Of a stretch of DNA of 64,000 bases, positions 19,128 to 27,559 are shown in pieces. The number at the start of each line of letters is the position of its first letter. The stretch's first letter is position 1. The notes under the pieces were generated by a model. It made no database searches, had not been told where the DNA came from, and saw only the letters and a program-made list of their open reading frames with translations. The DNA comes from Streptomyces sp. NBC_01803 (GTDB lineage: Bacteria; Actinomycetota; Actinomycetes; Streptomycetales; Streptomycetaceae), in contig NZ_CP109073.1 of the NCBI RefSeq assembly GCF_035917415.1, positions 5,006,501-5,070,500 of the forward strand, read 5' to 3'. Made by a program: the position numbers and the translations under genes.

Positions 19128-19480
19128 CCGCCTCCGCTTCCCCTGCCGCGTCCGGCTTCACCCGCGTCTGCGCCCTCGCCGACCTGGAGGAGAACGTCCC
19201 CCGCCGCGTGGAGGTCGGTGACGTTCCCGTCTCCGTCGTCCGCACCGAGGGCGAGGTGTTCGCGGTCAACGACATCTGCTCGCACGCGAACGTGTCCCTC
19301 TCCGAGGGCGAGGTGGAGGACTGCCAGATCGAGTGCTGGCTGCACGGCTCCAGCTTCGACCTGCGTACCGGCAAGCCCTCCGGCCTGCCGGCGACCCGCC
19401 CCATCCCCGTTTACCCCGTCAAGATCGAAGGAGACGGCCCCGACGCGGCCGTGCTCGTCTCCGTCACCCAGGAGTCCTGA
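19124..19480 (+). CDS. Rieske-type [2Fe-2S] ferredoxin of the suf operon
   Basis: A 118-residue Rieske ferredoxin, usually annotated as a non-heme oxygenase ferredoxin subunit. Both cluster-binding motifs are present: CSH (about 47-49) and CWLH (about 67-70), in ICSHANVSLSEGE and IECWLHGSSFDL. Its start overlaps the sufD stop (ATGA) and sufC follows 9 bp later, so it is a true member of the operon, where it may supply electrons; that role is inferred. Confidence 0.94.
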   Translation: MTASASPAASGFTRVCALADLEENVPRRVEVGDVPVSVVRTEGEVFAVNDICSHANVSLSEGEVEDCQIECWLHGSSFDLRTGKPSGLPATRPIPVYPVKIEGDGPDAAVLVSVTQES

Positions 19481-19489
19481 GGCATCCCC

Positions 19490-20251
19490 ATGGCAACGCT
19501 TGAGATCCACGACCTGCACGTCTCCGTCGACGGCGAAGGCGGCCCCCAAGAGATCCTTCGCGGGGTCGACCTGACCGTGAAGCAGGGCGAGACGCACGCC
19601 ATCATGGGCCCCAACGGCTCCGGCAAGTCCACCCTGGCCTACTCGCTGGCCGGCCACCCCAAGTACACGGTCACCAGTGGCACGGTCACTCTGGACGGCG
19701 AGGACGTCCTGACGATGTCCGTGGACGAGCGGGCGCGGGCGGGTGTCTTCCTCGCCATGCAGTACCCGGTCGAGATCCCCGGCGTCTCCGTCTCCAACTT
19801 CCTGCGCACCTCCGCCACCGCCATCCGCGGCGAGGCCCCCAAGCTGCGGACCTGGGTGAAGGAGGTCAAGGAGACCATGGCGCGTCTGGAGATGAACCCG
19901 GCCTTCGCCGAGCGAAACGTCAACGAGGGCTTCTCCGGCGGCGAGAAGAAGCGCCACGAGATCCTTCAGCTGGAGCTGCTGAAGCCGAGGATCGCGATCC
20001 TGGACGAGACGGACTCGGGCCTGGACATCGACGCGCTGCGCATCGTCTCCGAGGGGGTCAACCGCGTCCGCGAGGCGGGCGAGGTCGGCACCTTGCTGAT
20101 CACGCACTACACGCGCATCCTGCGCTACATCAAGCCCGATCACGTCCACGTCTTCGCGGGCGGCCGGGTCGTCGAGTCCGGGGGCCCCGAGCTGGCGGAC
20201 AAGCTTGAGGCCGAGGGCTACGAGCACTACACCAAGGGGGCCGCCTCGTGA
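19490..20251 (+). CDS. sufC: Fe-S cluster assembly ATPase SufC
   Basis: ABC-type ATPase that drives conformational change in the SufB-SufD scaffold. The 253-residue protein has Walker A GPNGSGKST (about 36-44), the SufC-type signature FSGGEKKRHEILQ (about 147-159) and Walker B IAILDETDSGLDID (about 168-181). The next ORF begins inside its stop codon (GTGA). Confidence 0.97.
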   Translation: MATLEIHDLHVSVDGEGGPQEILRGVDLTVKQGETHAIMGPNGSGKSTLAYSLAGHPKYTVTSGTVTLDGEDVLTMSVDERARAGVFLAMQYPVEIPGVSVSNFLRTSATAIRGEAPKLRTWVKEVKETMARLEMNPAFAERNVNEGFSGGEKKRHEILQLELLKPRIAILDETDSGLDIDALRIVSEGVNRVREAGEVGTLLITHYTRILRYIKPDHVHVFAGGRVVESGGPELADKLEAEGYEHYTKGAAS

Positions 20252-20355
20252 GCGACGCCCGCGCGGCGTCCACCCGGCCGCAGACGAAGGACATGGCCGC
20301 GCCTCGCCGCGCGGGCGACAGCCACATCAGCCGCTGCCGCGGCGGGGCGAACTAG
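20248..20355 (+). CDS. Putative 35-residue small protein between sufC and sufS
   Basis: A GTG at 20248 overlaps the sufC stop in a GTGA junction and opens a 35-codon frame ending at TAG 20353-20355, ten bases before the sufS ATG. The peptide is basic, with an internal Met at residue 16 and the Cys-containing end SHISRCRGGAN. It fills almost the whole sufC-sufS spacer, the only sizeable gap between sufC and sufT. It could be a small Suf accessory peptide, a leader peptide sensing cysteine before the desulfurase gene, or chance. Confidence 0.4.
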   Translation: MSDARAASTRPQTKDMAAPRRAGDSHISRCRGGAN

Positions 20356-20364
20356 GGGTAGGGC

Positions 20365-21639
20365 ATGACACAGACACATCCGGGTCCGGCGCTGCCGGGC
20401 CTGCTGGACACCGAGACGATCCGCAAGGACTTCCCGATCCTGGACCGCACCGTCCACGACGGGAAGCCGCTGGTCTACCTGGACAACGCGGCCACCTCGC
20501 AGAAGCCGCGCCAGGTGCTCGACGCGCTCAACGACTACTACGAGCGGCACCACGCCAACGTGCACCGCGGTGTGCACGTGCTGGCCGAGGAGGCCACCGC
20601 GCTGTACGAGGGCGCCCGGGACAAGGTCGCCGCGTTCATCAACGCGCCCAGCCGCAACGAGGTCGTCTTCACGAAGAACGCCTCCGAGTCGCTGAACCTG
20701 GTCGCGAACATGCTCGGCTGGGCCGACGAGCCCTACCGCGTGGACTCCGGCACCGAGATCGTCATCACGGAGATGGAGCACCACTCCAACATCGTGCCGT
20801 GGCAGCTCCTCGCGCAGCGCACCGGCGCCAAGCTGAAGTGGTTCGGCCTCACCGACGACGGCAGGCTCGACCTGTCGAACATCGAGGAGGTCATCACCGA
20901 GCGGACCAAGGTCGTCTCGTTCATGCAGGTCTCCAACGTGCTCGGCACGCTCAACCCGGTGGACAAGATCGTCCGCCGCGCCCAGGAGGTCGGCGCCCTC
21001 GTCGTCCTCGACGCCTCGCAGGCCGCGCCGCACATGCCGATGGACGTGCAGTCCCTCGGCGCCGACTTCGTCGCCTTCACCGGCCACAAGATGTGCGGGC
21101 CGACCGGTATCGGCGTGCTGTGGGGCCGCCAGGAGCTGCTGGAGGACCTGCCTCCGTTCCTCGGCGGCGGCGAGATGATCGAGACCGTCACCATGAGCTC
21201 CTCGACCTACGCCCCGGCGCCGCACAAGTTCGAGGCGGGCACGCCGCCGATCGCCCAGGCGGTCGGGCTCGGCGCGGCCGTGGACTACCTGCACGCCATC
21301 GGCATGGACAAGATCGCCGCCCACGAGCACGCCATAACCCGGTACGCGCTCGACCGGTTCGCCGAGGTCCCGGACCTGCGGATCATCGGCCCGGTGACAG
21401 GCGAGGACCGCGGCGCGACGATCTCGTTCACCCTCGGTGACATTCACCCCCACGACGTGGGCCAGGTGCTGGACGAGCAGGGCATCGCCGTCCGGGTCGG
21501 TCACCACTGCGCCCGGCCCGTCTGCCTGCGGTACGGAATTCCCGCGACCACGCGAGCGTCGTTCTATCTGTACTCGACGCCCGCGGAGGTGGACGCGCTC
21601 GTCGCCGGCCTTGAGTATGTCCGTCGTTTCTTCGGATGA
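20365..21639 (+). CDS. sufS: Cysteine desulfurase SufS
   Basis: PLP enzyme taking sulfur from cysteine as a persulfide for cluster assembly. The 424-residue protein shows YLDNAATSQKP (about 34-44), HHANVHRGVH, ASQAAPH, the PLP-Lys motif FTGHKMCGPTG (about 237-247) and the catalytic-Cys loop RVGHHCARPVCLRYG (about 379-393). GGGTAGGGC precedes the ATG. The SufU partner gene follows after 15 bp. Confidence 0.97.
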   Translation: MTQTHPGPALPGLLDTETIRKDFPILDRTVHDGKPLVYLDNAATSQKPRQVLDALNDYYERHHANVHRGVHVLAEEATALYEGARDKVAAFINAPSRNEVVFTKNASESLNLVANMLGWADEPYRVDSGTEIVITEMEHHSNIVPWQLLAQRTGAKLKWFGLTDDGRLDLSNIEEVITERTKVVSFMQVSNVLGTLNPVDKIVRRAQEVGALVVLDASQAAPHMPMDVQSLGADFVAFTGHKMCGPTGIGVLWGRQELLEDLPPFLGGGEMIETVTMSSSTYAPAPHKFEAGTPPIAQAVGLGAAVDYLHAIGMDKIAAHEHAITRYALDRFAEVPDLRIIGPVTGEDRGATISFTLGDIHPHDVGQVLDEQGIAVRVGHHCARPVCLRYGIPATTRASFYLYSTPAEVDALVAGLEYVRRFFG

Positions 21640-21654
21640 GGGTGGTGTGAGGAC

Positions 21655-22140
21655 GTGCAGCTGGAATCCATGTACCAGGACGTGATCCTGGACCACTACA
21701 AACATCCGCACGGCCGCGGTCTGCGCGACGGCGACGCCGAGGTCCACCACGTGAATCCCACGTGCGGTGACGAGATCACGCTGCGGGTGCGGTATGAGGG
21801 CCAGGTCATCGCCGACGTGTCGTACGAGGGGCAGGGCTGCTCGATCAGCCAGGCCAGCGCCTCGGTGCTGAACGAGCTGCTCGTCGGCAAGGAGCTGCCC
21901 GAGGCGGTGAGCATTCAGGAGACCTTCCTGGAGCTGATGCAGTCGCGTGGGCAGGTCGTCCCGGACGACGCCATGGAAGAAGTGCTGGAGGACGCGGTCG
22001 CGTTCGCCGGCGTCTCGAAGTACCCGGCGCGTGTGAAGTGCGCGCTGCTGAGCTGGATGGCCTGGAAGGACGCGACGGCCCAGGCCCTGGGCGGCGGCGC
22101 CGGGCCGCGGGAGAGCGCGTTGAAGGGAAGGACGGCATGA
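21655..22140 (+). CDS. sufU: SufU sulfur-transfer protein
   Basis: Zinc-containing partner that accepts sulfur from SufS in Gram-positive bacteria. The 161-residue protein has the three conserved Cys in NPTCGDEI (about 40), GQGCSISQASAS (about 65) and RVKCALLSW (about 127), and the insertion typical of SufU relative to IscU. The start is a GTG with GAGGAC upstream. Its stop overlaps the next start (ATGA). Confidence 0.95.
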   Translation: MQLESMYQDVILDHYKHPHGRGLRDGDAEVHHVNPTCGDEITLRVRYEGQVIADVSYEGQGCSISQASASVLNELLVGKELPEAVSIQETFLELMQSRGQVVPDDAMEEVLEDAVAFAGVSKYPARVKCALLSWMAWKDATAQALGGGAGPRESALKGRTA

Positions 22141-22469
22141 GCGAGACCGTGACCACCTCGCCGGCGAGCGAGGAGGAGATCCGGGAGGCGATGCTGGACG
22201 TCGTCGACCCGGAGCTGGGGATCGACGTGGTGAATCTCGGCCTGATCTACGGCGTCCACGTCGACGACGACAACATCGCCACGGTGGACATGACGCTCAC
22301 CTCGGCAGCCTGTCCGCTGACGGACGTGATCGAGGACCAGGCGAAGTCGGCGACGGAGGGCCTGGTGAGCGAGCTGAAGATCAACTGGGTCTGGATGCCG
22401 CCGTGGGGCCCCGACAAGATCACCGACGACGGCCGCGAGCAGCTCAGGGCCCTGGGCTTCAACGTCTGA
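22137..22469 (+). CDS. sufT: SufT/MIP18-family (DUF59) protein
   Basis: A 110-residue DUF59 protein thought to help in maturation of Fe-S proteins. Key sequences are DVVDPELGIDVVNLGLIYGV (about 20-39), the Cys-containing LTSAACPLTDVIEDQ (about 57-71) and the C-terminal MPPWGPDKITDDGREQLRALGF. It overlaps sufU by an ATGA junction and ends the suf operon; the gene beyond it is convergent. Confidence 0.93.
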   Translation: MSETVTTSPASEEEIREAMLDVVDPELGIDVVNLGLIYGVHVDDDNIATVDMTLTSAACPLTDVIEDQAKSATEGLVSELKINWVWMPPWGPDKITDDGREQLRALGFNV

Positions 22470-22559
22470 CCACGCGCGTGTCCGGCCCGGTCCGGCGTCC
22501 GGCGTCGGCGTCCCATCCGGCATCCGGCCCGTCTCAGGGGGGCGTCTCAGGAGGCCGGG

Positions 22560-23204
22560 TCAGGGGCAGGCGTAGGCGATCTCGGCCGTGGCGGTGTGCC
22601 GGGTCGGGGCGGTGACGCGCAGCTCGGCGGTGGCCGTCATGGTGCCCTCGCCCTGGAAGCTCCACCGCAGGCGCAGCCGGGCCTCGTCGTGGCCCCGGGG
22701 GACGCGCTCCCGCAGGACGCCGGAGGTGCCGCCGTCGCTGCGGAGCCACTCGTAGGTGATCACGCCGGGGCCGCCGTTCGTCCGGACCAGCGCCGTCACC
22801 TCCACGACGGCGTCGCAGCCGGCGGCGGCCGGCTCGGCGGCGGCGGACACGGTCTCGACGGCCAGGCGGGGGCCGCCGCGCTGCCAGAGCAGATAGGCGA
22901 TGACGGCGATCAGGATGATGGCGGCCGGGCCGTAACGGCGCAGGGCGCCGCGCCCGCCGCCACGGCGCTCCGGCGGGGACGGCGGGGGAGCGGCCATCAC
23001 CGGGTAGGTGGTCTGCGGCGGGTAGTAGGGGGCGGCCCCCGGCGGGTACGGCGTGGGCGCCCGGTACGGCATGGGTGTCGGCGTCGGCGTCGGCACGCCG
23101 GGGCCGAAGCGGAGCACGTCGCCGGTCCAGGCCGGGTCGAGGACGGTCGCCTGGTAGGTCTCGTGCGACTGGGTGGGCTCGTCGGCCCGGCTCGGTCCGG
23201 TCAC
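22560..23204 (-). CDS. Single-pass membrane protein with C-terminal Ig-like domain
   Basis: A 214-residue protein translated from a GTG at 23204 that overlaps the kinase stop codon (GTGA), so it is coupled to the upstream Ser/Thr kinase gene. It has a cytoplasmic Pro/Tyr/Thr-rich N-terminal half, a basic stretch (PPERRGGGRGALRRYG), one membrane helix (AAIILIAVIAYLLW, about 108-121) and an outer C-terminal beta domain with two Cys that resembles an Ig-like or kinase-sensor fold. The Thr/Tyr-rich cytoplasmic region could be a substrate of the neighbouring kinase; function unknown. Confidence 0.75.
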   Translation of the reverse strand: MTGPSRADEPTQSHETYQATVLDPAWTGDVLRFGPGVPTPTPTPMPYRAPTPYPPGAAPYYPPQTTYPVMAAPPPSPPERRGGGRGALRRYGPAAIILIAVIAYLLWQRGGPRLAVETVSAAAEPAAAGCDAVVEVTALVRTNGGPGVITYEWLRSDGGTSGVLRERVPRGHDEARLRLRWSFQGEGTMTATAELRVTAPTRHTATAEIAYACP

Positions 23205-24961
23205 CTCAAATCGCAGCTCCCTCCGGCCTCCGCCACCGCGTAGGGGTCGCCGTCGGCGTCGTCCGACACTTCGAAGACCGTGGTGTAGCACGGGTAGGCG
23301 TCGTTGATCGTCTCCCGGGTGAACATGTACTCCCGCGCGGCGCTGAGGTAGACCACGCTGCCCTCCTCCAGGGTGATCGTCTCGCCGGTCTCCTCGTCCA
23401 CCGCGTACCACTCGACCCACACCCCGACCTCCTCGGTGGTGCAGGTGGTCACGACGACATCGCCGGTGTAGACACTCTCCCCCGAGTAGACCATCCGCGG
23501 GATGTCGATGGTCCTGATTCCCGTGATTCCCTCGCACGGATCGGTGACCGGCGGGTCGGTCGGCTCGTCCGTGGGGCCGACGGGGTCGGTGGGGTCCGGG
23601 GTGGGAACGGGGTCCGTCGGCCCGGCGGCCGGGGTCGGCTCGGCGGTCGGCTCGTCCGTGGGCTCGGGAGAGGAGCCGGTCTCGGTCGGCTCCGGGGTCG
23701 GGGCCGGGGGTTCGGCGTCCTCGGTGGCCGGGCCGGGGCTGCTGGTGGCGGCCGTCTCGGCGACCGTGCCCTTCTCGCCCTGCGCCGGAAGCCCCGTCGC
23801 CAGCACCACGAGCAGCGCGATCAGCAGGGCGCTGCCGACCGGGACCAGGCGGCGCCAGGGCGCCCCGCCGAGTGGGGTGCCGGGCGGCGGCGCGGCGGGC
23901 GACGGGACGGGCGGGGGCGTGTAGAGGGGCGGGCCGGTCGGTGCGGGCGGGGCCGTGGGCGAGGGCTCGGGCCGGGACAGGACCGTCTCGGCCTCGGCCG
24001 TCGTCCCGCCCGGGCCCATGTCGTGGCGGGGGAGCAGCAGCGGGAGCAGCGCGGCGAGGGCCGCGAGCGCGCGCCGGCCGCCCTCCTCCCAGTCCGCGCC
24101 GTAGCCGGCGGTGGCCGCCTCCTCCAGCTCCGCCAGGAACGCGGTCGCGTCGGCGGGCCGCAGCGCCGGGTCCTTGGCCATGCCGTGCTGGATCAGACCC
24201 CGCACGCCCGGCGGCACGTTCTCCAGCGGGATGGGCGCGGTGGTGTGCTGGACCATCAGCTCGGTGGTGCTGTCGCCGCCGAACGGCGGGCGCCCGGTGA
24301 GGCATTCGTGGAACGTCGCGGTCGCCGCGTAGATGTCGGTGGCCGGGCTGGTGGGCAGGCCGCGCCACTGCTCGGGCGCCATGTACCGGGGGGTGCCGGC
24401 CACCGTTCCGCCGAAGCCGCTGGGCACGGCGATGCCGAAGTCGACCAGCTTGGACGTGCCGTCGAGGGCGACCAGCACATTGCCCGGCTTGTAGTCGCGG
24501 TGGACGACTCCGGCCGTGTGGGCGGCGGCCAGGCCCAGCAGGGAGCCCTTGAGGAGGACGAGCGCCGCCTCGGGAGCGGTGGGGCCGTGCTCGCGGATCA
24601 GGGTGCGCAGCGTGACGCCGTCGATCAGCTCCATCACGATCGCGGCGGCGCGCGGCGCCTCGACGTACTCGTAGAGGGCGGCGACGTGCGGGGAGCCGAG
24701 CGCGCCGAGCGTCTCGGCCTCGCGGCGGAAGGCGGTGCGGAACGTCTCGTTCGCCCGGTACCGCTCGTTGAGGTACTTGATGGCCACCGGGGTGCCGGTG
24801 GCGTCGTGGACGGCCAGGACGACCCGGCCGCTGGCGCCCGCGCCCAGCTCCCGGGTCTCGGTGTAGCCGGGAACGATCCACTCGTCCCCGGTGCCTCTGC
24901 CGCTCGTGCCGCTCTCGCCGTCCATCGCCCGCGTCCGCCCCCTGGTCATGCGCCTGGTCAC
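23201..24961 (-). CDS. Transmembrane Ser/Thr protein kinase (PknB-like)
   Basis: Receptor-type kinase of 586 residues. The kinase domain (about 30-290) has GAGASGRVVLAVH (P-loop), VAIKYLNE with the catalytic Lys, the catalytic loop HRDYKPGN (Tyr in place of the common Leu), DFG in VDFGIA and the APE equivalent MAPEQW. A membrane helix (PVGSALLIALLVVLATGL, about 370) separates it from a Pro/Thr/Glu-rich linker of PTDEPT-type repeats and an external C-terminal domain with Cys pairs. The start is probably GTG 24961 with AAGG upstream; ATG 24949 and 24925 are alternatives. Confidence 0.92.
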   Translation of the reverse strand: MTRRMTRGRTRAMDGESGTSGRGTGDEWIVPGYTETRELGAGASGRVVLAVHDATGTPVAIKYLNERYRANETFRTAFRREAETLGALGSPHVAALYEYVEAPRAAAIVMELIDGVTLRTLIREHGPTAPEAALVLLKGSLLGLAAAHTAGVVHRDYKPGNVLVALDGTSKLVDFGIAVPSGFGGTVAGTPRYMAPEQWRGLPTSPATDIYAATATFHECLTGRPPFGGDSTTELMVQHTTAPIPLENVPPGVRGLIQHGMAKDPALRPADATAFLAELEEAATAGYGADWEEGGRRALAALAALLPLLLPRHDMGPGGTTAEAETVLSRPEPSPTAPPAPTGPPLYTPPPVPSPAAPPPGTPLGGAPWRRLVPVGSALLIALLVVLATGLPAQGEKGTVAETAATSSPGPATEDAEPPAPTPEPTETGSSPEPTDEPTAEPTPAAGPTDPVPTPDPTDPVGPTDEPTDPPVTDPCEGITGIRTIDIPRMVYSGESVYTGDVVVTTCTTEEVGVWVEWYAVDEETGETITLEEGSVVYLSAAREYMFTRETINDAYPCYTTVFEVSDDADGDPYAVAEAGGSCDLR

Positions 24962-25113
24962 ACACCTTGGTCATGGCGGAGGACGTGTGCGCGGGCCCGG
25001 TGGTTCCCGGCTCGCGGCGACGGGCCGCGCCGCCCGTCGCCGCCCGTCACCGCCGTCGCCGCCGTCGCTGTCCGTCCGCGGATGGGTCCCGGGGTGCCCC
25101 GAGCGCCGAACAG

Positions 25114-25350
25114 TCAGGCGTGATCGACGAGTTGGGCGTGCCCCTGGGCGCGGGCGCAGTGGGCGCAGCAGTAGAAGTGCCCGTCCTGGGTCTCCAGGCC
25201 GTGGCCCATGATGCGGCACTGGCAGTTCTCGCAGATCGGCGCCATCTTCTGGACGGCGCACTCGAAGCTGTCGAAGACGTGGACCTGTCCGGCGGCCCGC
25301 ACCTCGAAGGCCATCCGGTAGTCGTTTCCGCAGACCTCGCACTCGGCCAT
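25114..25350 (-). CDS. Cys-rich metal-binding protein (metallothionein-like)
   Basis: A 78-residue protein with nine Cys: CEVC (4,7), C31, CENCQC (40,43,45) and CCAHC (61,62,65), plus several His. The spacing suggests one or two treble-clef or zinc-ribbon sites; similar actinobacterial proteins are sometimes annotated as prokaryotic metallothionein. An excellent ribosome site (AGGAGGGAGA) precedes the ATG. It is divergent from an SMR pump gene. A zinc-binding role is likely; the physiological role is unknown. Confidence 0.8.
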   Translation of the reverse strand: MAECEVCGNDYRMAFEVRAAGQVHVFDSFECAVQKMAPICENCQCRIMGHGLETQDGHFYCCAHCARAQGHAQLVDHA

Positions 25351-25363
25351 GGGGTCTCCCTCC

Positions 25364-25408
25364 TGTCGTGGGTGTCGTGGGTGTCGTGGATTTCGTGCTT
25401 GTCGCGCC
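25364..25408. repeat. 9-bp tandem repeat upstream of the Cys-rich gene
   Basis: Five units of TGTCGTGGG and variants (TGTCGTGGG twice, TGTCGTGGA, TTTCGTGCT, TGTCGCGCC) lie in the divergent intergenic region immediately outside the ribosome site of the minus-strand gene. Confidence 0.8.
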
Positions 25409-25496
25409 GCTAAGGATCGCGGGGGCGCGCGGCGCGTTCCCCGCAGACGCGCAGGGCGGTCACTCCACCGGCCGGGCGTTATGTACGGTCGTCCAC

Positions 25497-25817
25497 ATGA
25501 TGTACGTGACGCTGGCCGCCGCGATCACGGCGGAGATCATCGGGACCCTGCTCATGAAACAGAGCGACGGATTCAGCAGGCTCTGGCCGAGCCTGGGCAC
25601 CATCGGCTGCTATCTGCTGGCCTTCACGCTGCTGGCCCAGACCCTGAAGGCGATGGAGGTCGGCGTCGCCTACGCCATCTGGTCCGGCGCGGGGACGGCG
25701 GTCGTCGCCGCCATCGGCGTGCTGTTCCTGGGCGAGGCCGCCTCCCTCCCCAAGGTGCTCGGCGTCGTCCTCGTCATCGGCGGGGTCGCCCTGCTCAACC
25801 TCAGCGGGGCCCACTGA
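25497..25817 (+). CDS. Small multidrug resistance (SMR) family transporter
   Basis: A 106-residue protein with four membrane helices, in the EmrE/QacE family of proton-coupled exporters of cationic compounds. The essential membrane Glu is at position 13 (AAAITAEIIGTLLMKQSDGF), and AYAIWSGAGTA (third helix) is typical. The start may be ATG 25497 or 25500; TACGGT upstream could be a -10 box giving a very short leader. The TetR regulator gene begins inside its stop (TGATG), suggesting an efflux pump with its own regulator. Confidence 0.92.
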   Translation: MMYVTLAAAITAEIIGTLLMKQSDGFSRLWPSLGTIGCYLLAFTLLAQTLKAMEVGVAYAIWSGAGTAVVAAIGVLFLGEAASLPKVLGVVLVIGGVALLNLSGAH

Positions 25818-26425
25818 TGCCCCGCCGCTACGATCCCGACCGCAGGCGGCGCATCGTGGACGCGGCGGTCACGGTGGTCGCCGAGCGCGGCATCGCCGGG
25901 CTCAGCCACCGGGCCGTGGCCGCCGCCGCCGACGTGCCGCTCGGGTCGACCACCTACCATTTCGCGGACCGCGACGAGCTGCTGACGGCCGCGCTGGAGC
26001 GGATCAACGACGCCTGGCTGACCCGTTTCGCCGCCCTGCTGGACGCCGTCGACCCCGCCCGGCCGCCCACCGAGGCGCTGGCCGGCGCGCTGGCCGACCA
26101 CCTCGGGGACTGCCTCGGTCCGCACCGGGCCGACACCGAGCTGGCGTACGAGCTGTACTTCGCGGGACTGCGCCGGCCCGCTCTGCGGCCCCTCGCCGCC
26201 GATTGCGTGGACCGCATGACCGGGCTGCTGCCACGGCGGGCGGTGCCCGACGGGGCGACGGCCCGCGCGCTGATCGCGGCGGCCGACGGGATGCTCATCC
26301 ACTTCCTGCTGACCGAGCGGCCGTATGATCCCGGCGAGGCGCGGGCGACGTTCGCGCGCCTGCTGACGGGCGGTGGGCTGTCCGGCATCGGGACAGGTTC
26401 GCACGGGGGCGCGCCCACCCGTTAG
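25817..26425 (+). CDS. TetR-family transcriptional regulator
   Basis: A 202-residue regulator with an N-terminal TetR helix-turn-helix ([20 protein letters not shown], then [18 protein letters not shown], about 10-60) and a helical ligand-binding C-terminus with Trp and Phe residues. It is translated by TGATG coupling from the SMR gene, so it most likely controls expression of that pump in response to exported compounds. Confidence 0.92.
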   Translation: MPRRYDPDRRRRIVDAAVTVVAERGIAGLSHRAVAAAADVPLGSTTYHFADRDELLTAALERINDAWLTRFAALLDAVDPARPPTEALAGALADHLGDCLGPHRADTELAYELYFAGLRRPALRPLAADCVDRMTGLLPRRAVPDGATARALIAAADGMLIHFLLTERPYDPGEARATFARLLTGGGLSGIGTGSHGGAPTR

Positions 26426-26438
26426 CGTCGGGGGCATG
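26423..26438 (+). promoter_or_regulatory. -10 element for leaderless dapD
   Basis: TAGCGT at 26423-26428 ends 7 bp before the dapD ATG at 26436, leaving no room for a ribosome-binding site. It overlaps the stop codon of the TetR gene. Suggests a leaderless dapD transcript. Confidence 0.4.
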
Positions 26439-27446
26439 ACCGACGCAACGTCCACTCCCTCCTCTTCCGGGACCTCCCGCACCACCGGCGCCGTCGCCGC
26501 CGGGCTCGCCACCGTTGACGCCGACGGCACCGTGCTCGACAGCTGGTTCCCCGCCCCCGAACTCGCCGCCGAACCCGGACCCTCCGGCACCGAACGGCTG
26601 AGCGCGGAGCGCGCCGCCGAGCTGCTCGGCGACGCGGCCCCGCGCGCCCTCGGCCCCGATCCCCGGCGCGGGGTCGAGGTCGTGGCGGTGCGCACGGTCA
26701 TCTCCGGGCTCGACGAGAAGCCGCTCGACGCGCACGACATCTACCTGCGCCTCCACCTGCTCAGCCACCGCCTGGTCCGCCCGCACGGGCTCAGCCTGGA
26801 CGGCGTCTTCGGGCTGCTCGCCAACGTCGCCTGGACCAGCCTCGGCCCGGTCCCGGCCCACGGCGTGGAGCGCGCCCGCCTGGCCGCCCGCGCCGAGGGC
26901 GCGTACCTGACGGTGACCAGCGTCGACAAGTTCCCCCGGATGACCGACTACGTCGTCCCGTCCGGCGTGCGGATCGGGGACGCCGACCGGGTCCGGCTCG
27001 GCGCGCACCTGGCCACCGGCACCACCGTCATGCACGAGGGCTTCGTCAACTTCAACGCGGGCACGCTCGGCGTCTCCATGGTCGAGGGCCGGATCAGCGC
27101 GGGCGTCGTGGTCGGGGACGGCTCGGACATCGGCGGCGGCGCGTCCATCATGGGCACGCTGTCGGGCGGCGGGAAGCAGACCGTCTCGATCGGCGAGCGC
27201 TGCCTGCTCGGCGCCGAGGCGGGCATCGGCATCTCGCTCGGCGACGACTGCGTGGTGGAGGCCGGCCTGTACGTCACGGCGGGCACGCGCGTCACGCTGC
27301 CGGACGGCGAGGTCGTCAAGGCGCTGAAGCTGTCCGGCGCGGACAACCTCCTCTTCCGCCGCAACTCCACGACCGGCCGGGTCGAGGCGCTGCCGCGCAC
27401 CGGGCACTGGGGCGGTCTCAACTCGGTGCTGCACAGCCACAACTGA
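26436..27446 (+). CDS. dapD: 2,3,4,5-tetrahydropyridine-2,6-dicarboxylate N-succinyltransferase
   Basis: Succinylase step of the lysine/diaminopimelate pathway, needed for peptidoglycan. The 336-residue protein is the actinobacterial-type DapD: an N-terminal helical domain followed by a left-handed beta-helix of hexapeptide repeats ([21 protein letters not shown] and later), with [14 protein letters not shown] (about 208-221) near the active site. A probable -10 box directly precedes the start. dapA lies about 2.7 kb downstream on the other strand, so two lysine genes are near each other but not in one operon. Confidence 0.94.
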   Translation: MTDATSTPSSSGTSRTTGAVAAGLATVDADGTVLDSWFPAPELAAEPGPSGTERLSAERAAELLGDAAPRALGPDPRRGVEVVAVRTVISGLDEKPLDAHDIYLRLHLLSHRLVRPHGLSLDGVFGLLANVAWTSLGPVPAHGVERARLAARAEGAYLTVTSVDKFPRMTDYVVPSGVRIGDADRVRLGAHLATGTTVMHEGFVNFNAGTLGVSMVEGRISAGVVVGDGSDIGGGASIMGTLSGGGKQTVSIGERCLLGAEAGIGISLGDDCVVEAGLYVTAGTRVTLPDGEVVKALKLSGADNLLFRRNSTTGRVEALPRTGHWGGLNSVLHSHN

Positions 27447-27559
27447 CACCGCCGGCGGCGGCCGGAAGCAGCCTCTTGCGAGCGCGTCGGCGGGCTGGTC
27501 TGATGGGCGTCCCTGAGGACGTCCGACAGCCGCCGACGCGGCGCGGAGGTGTGCGGCGG

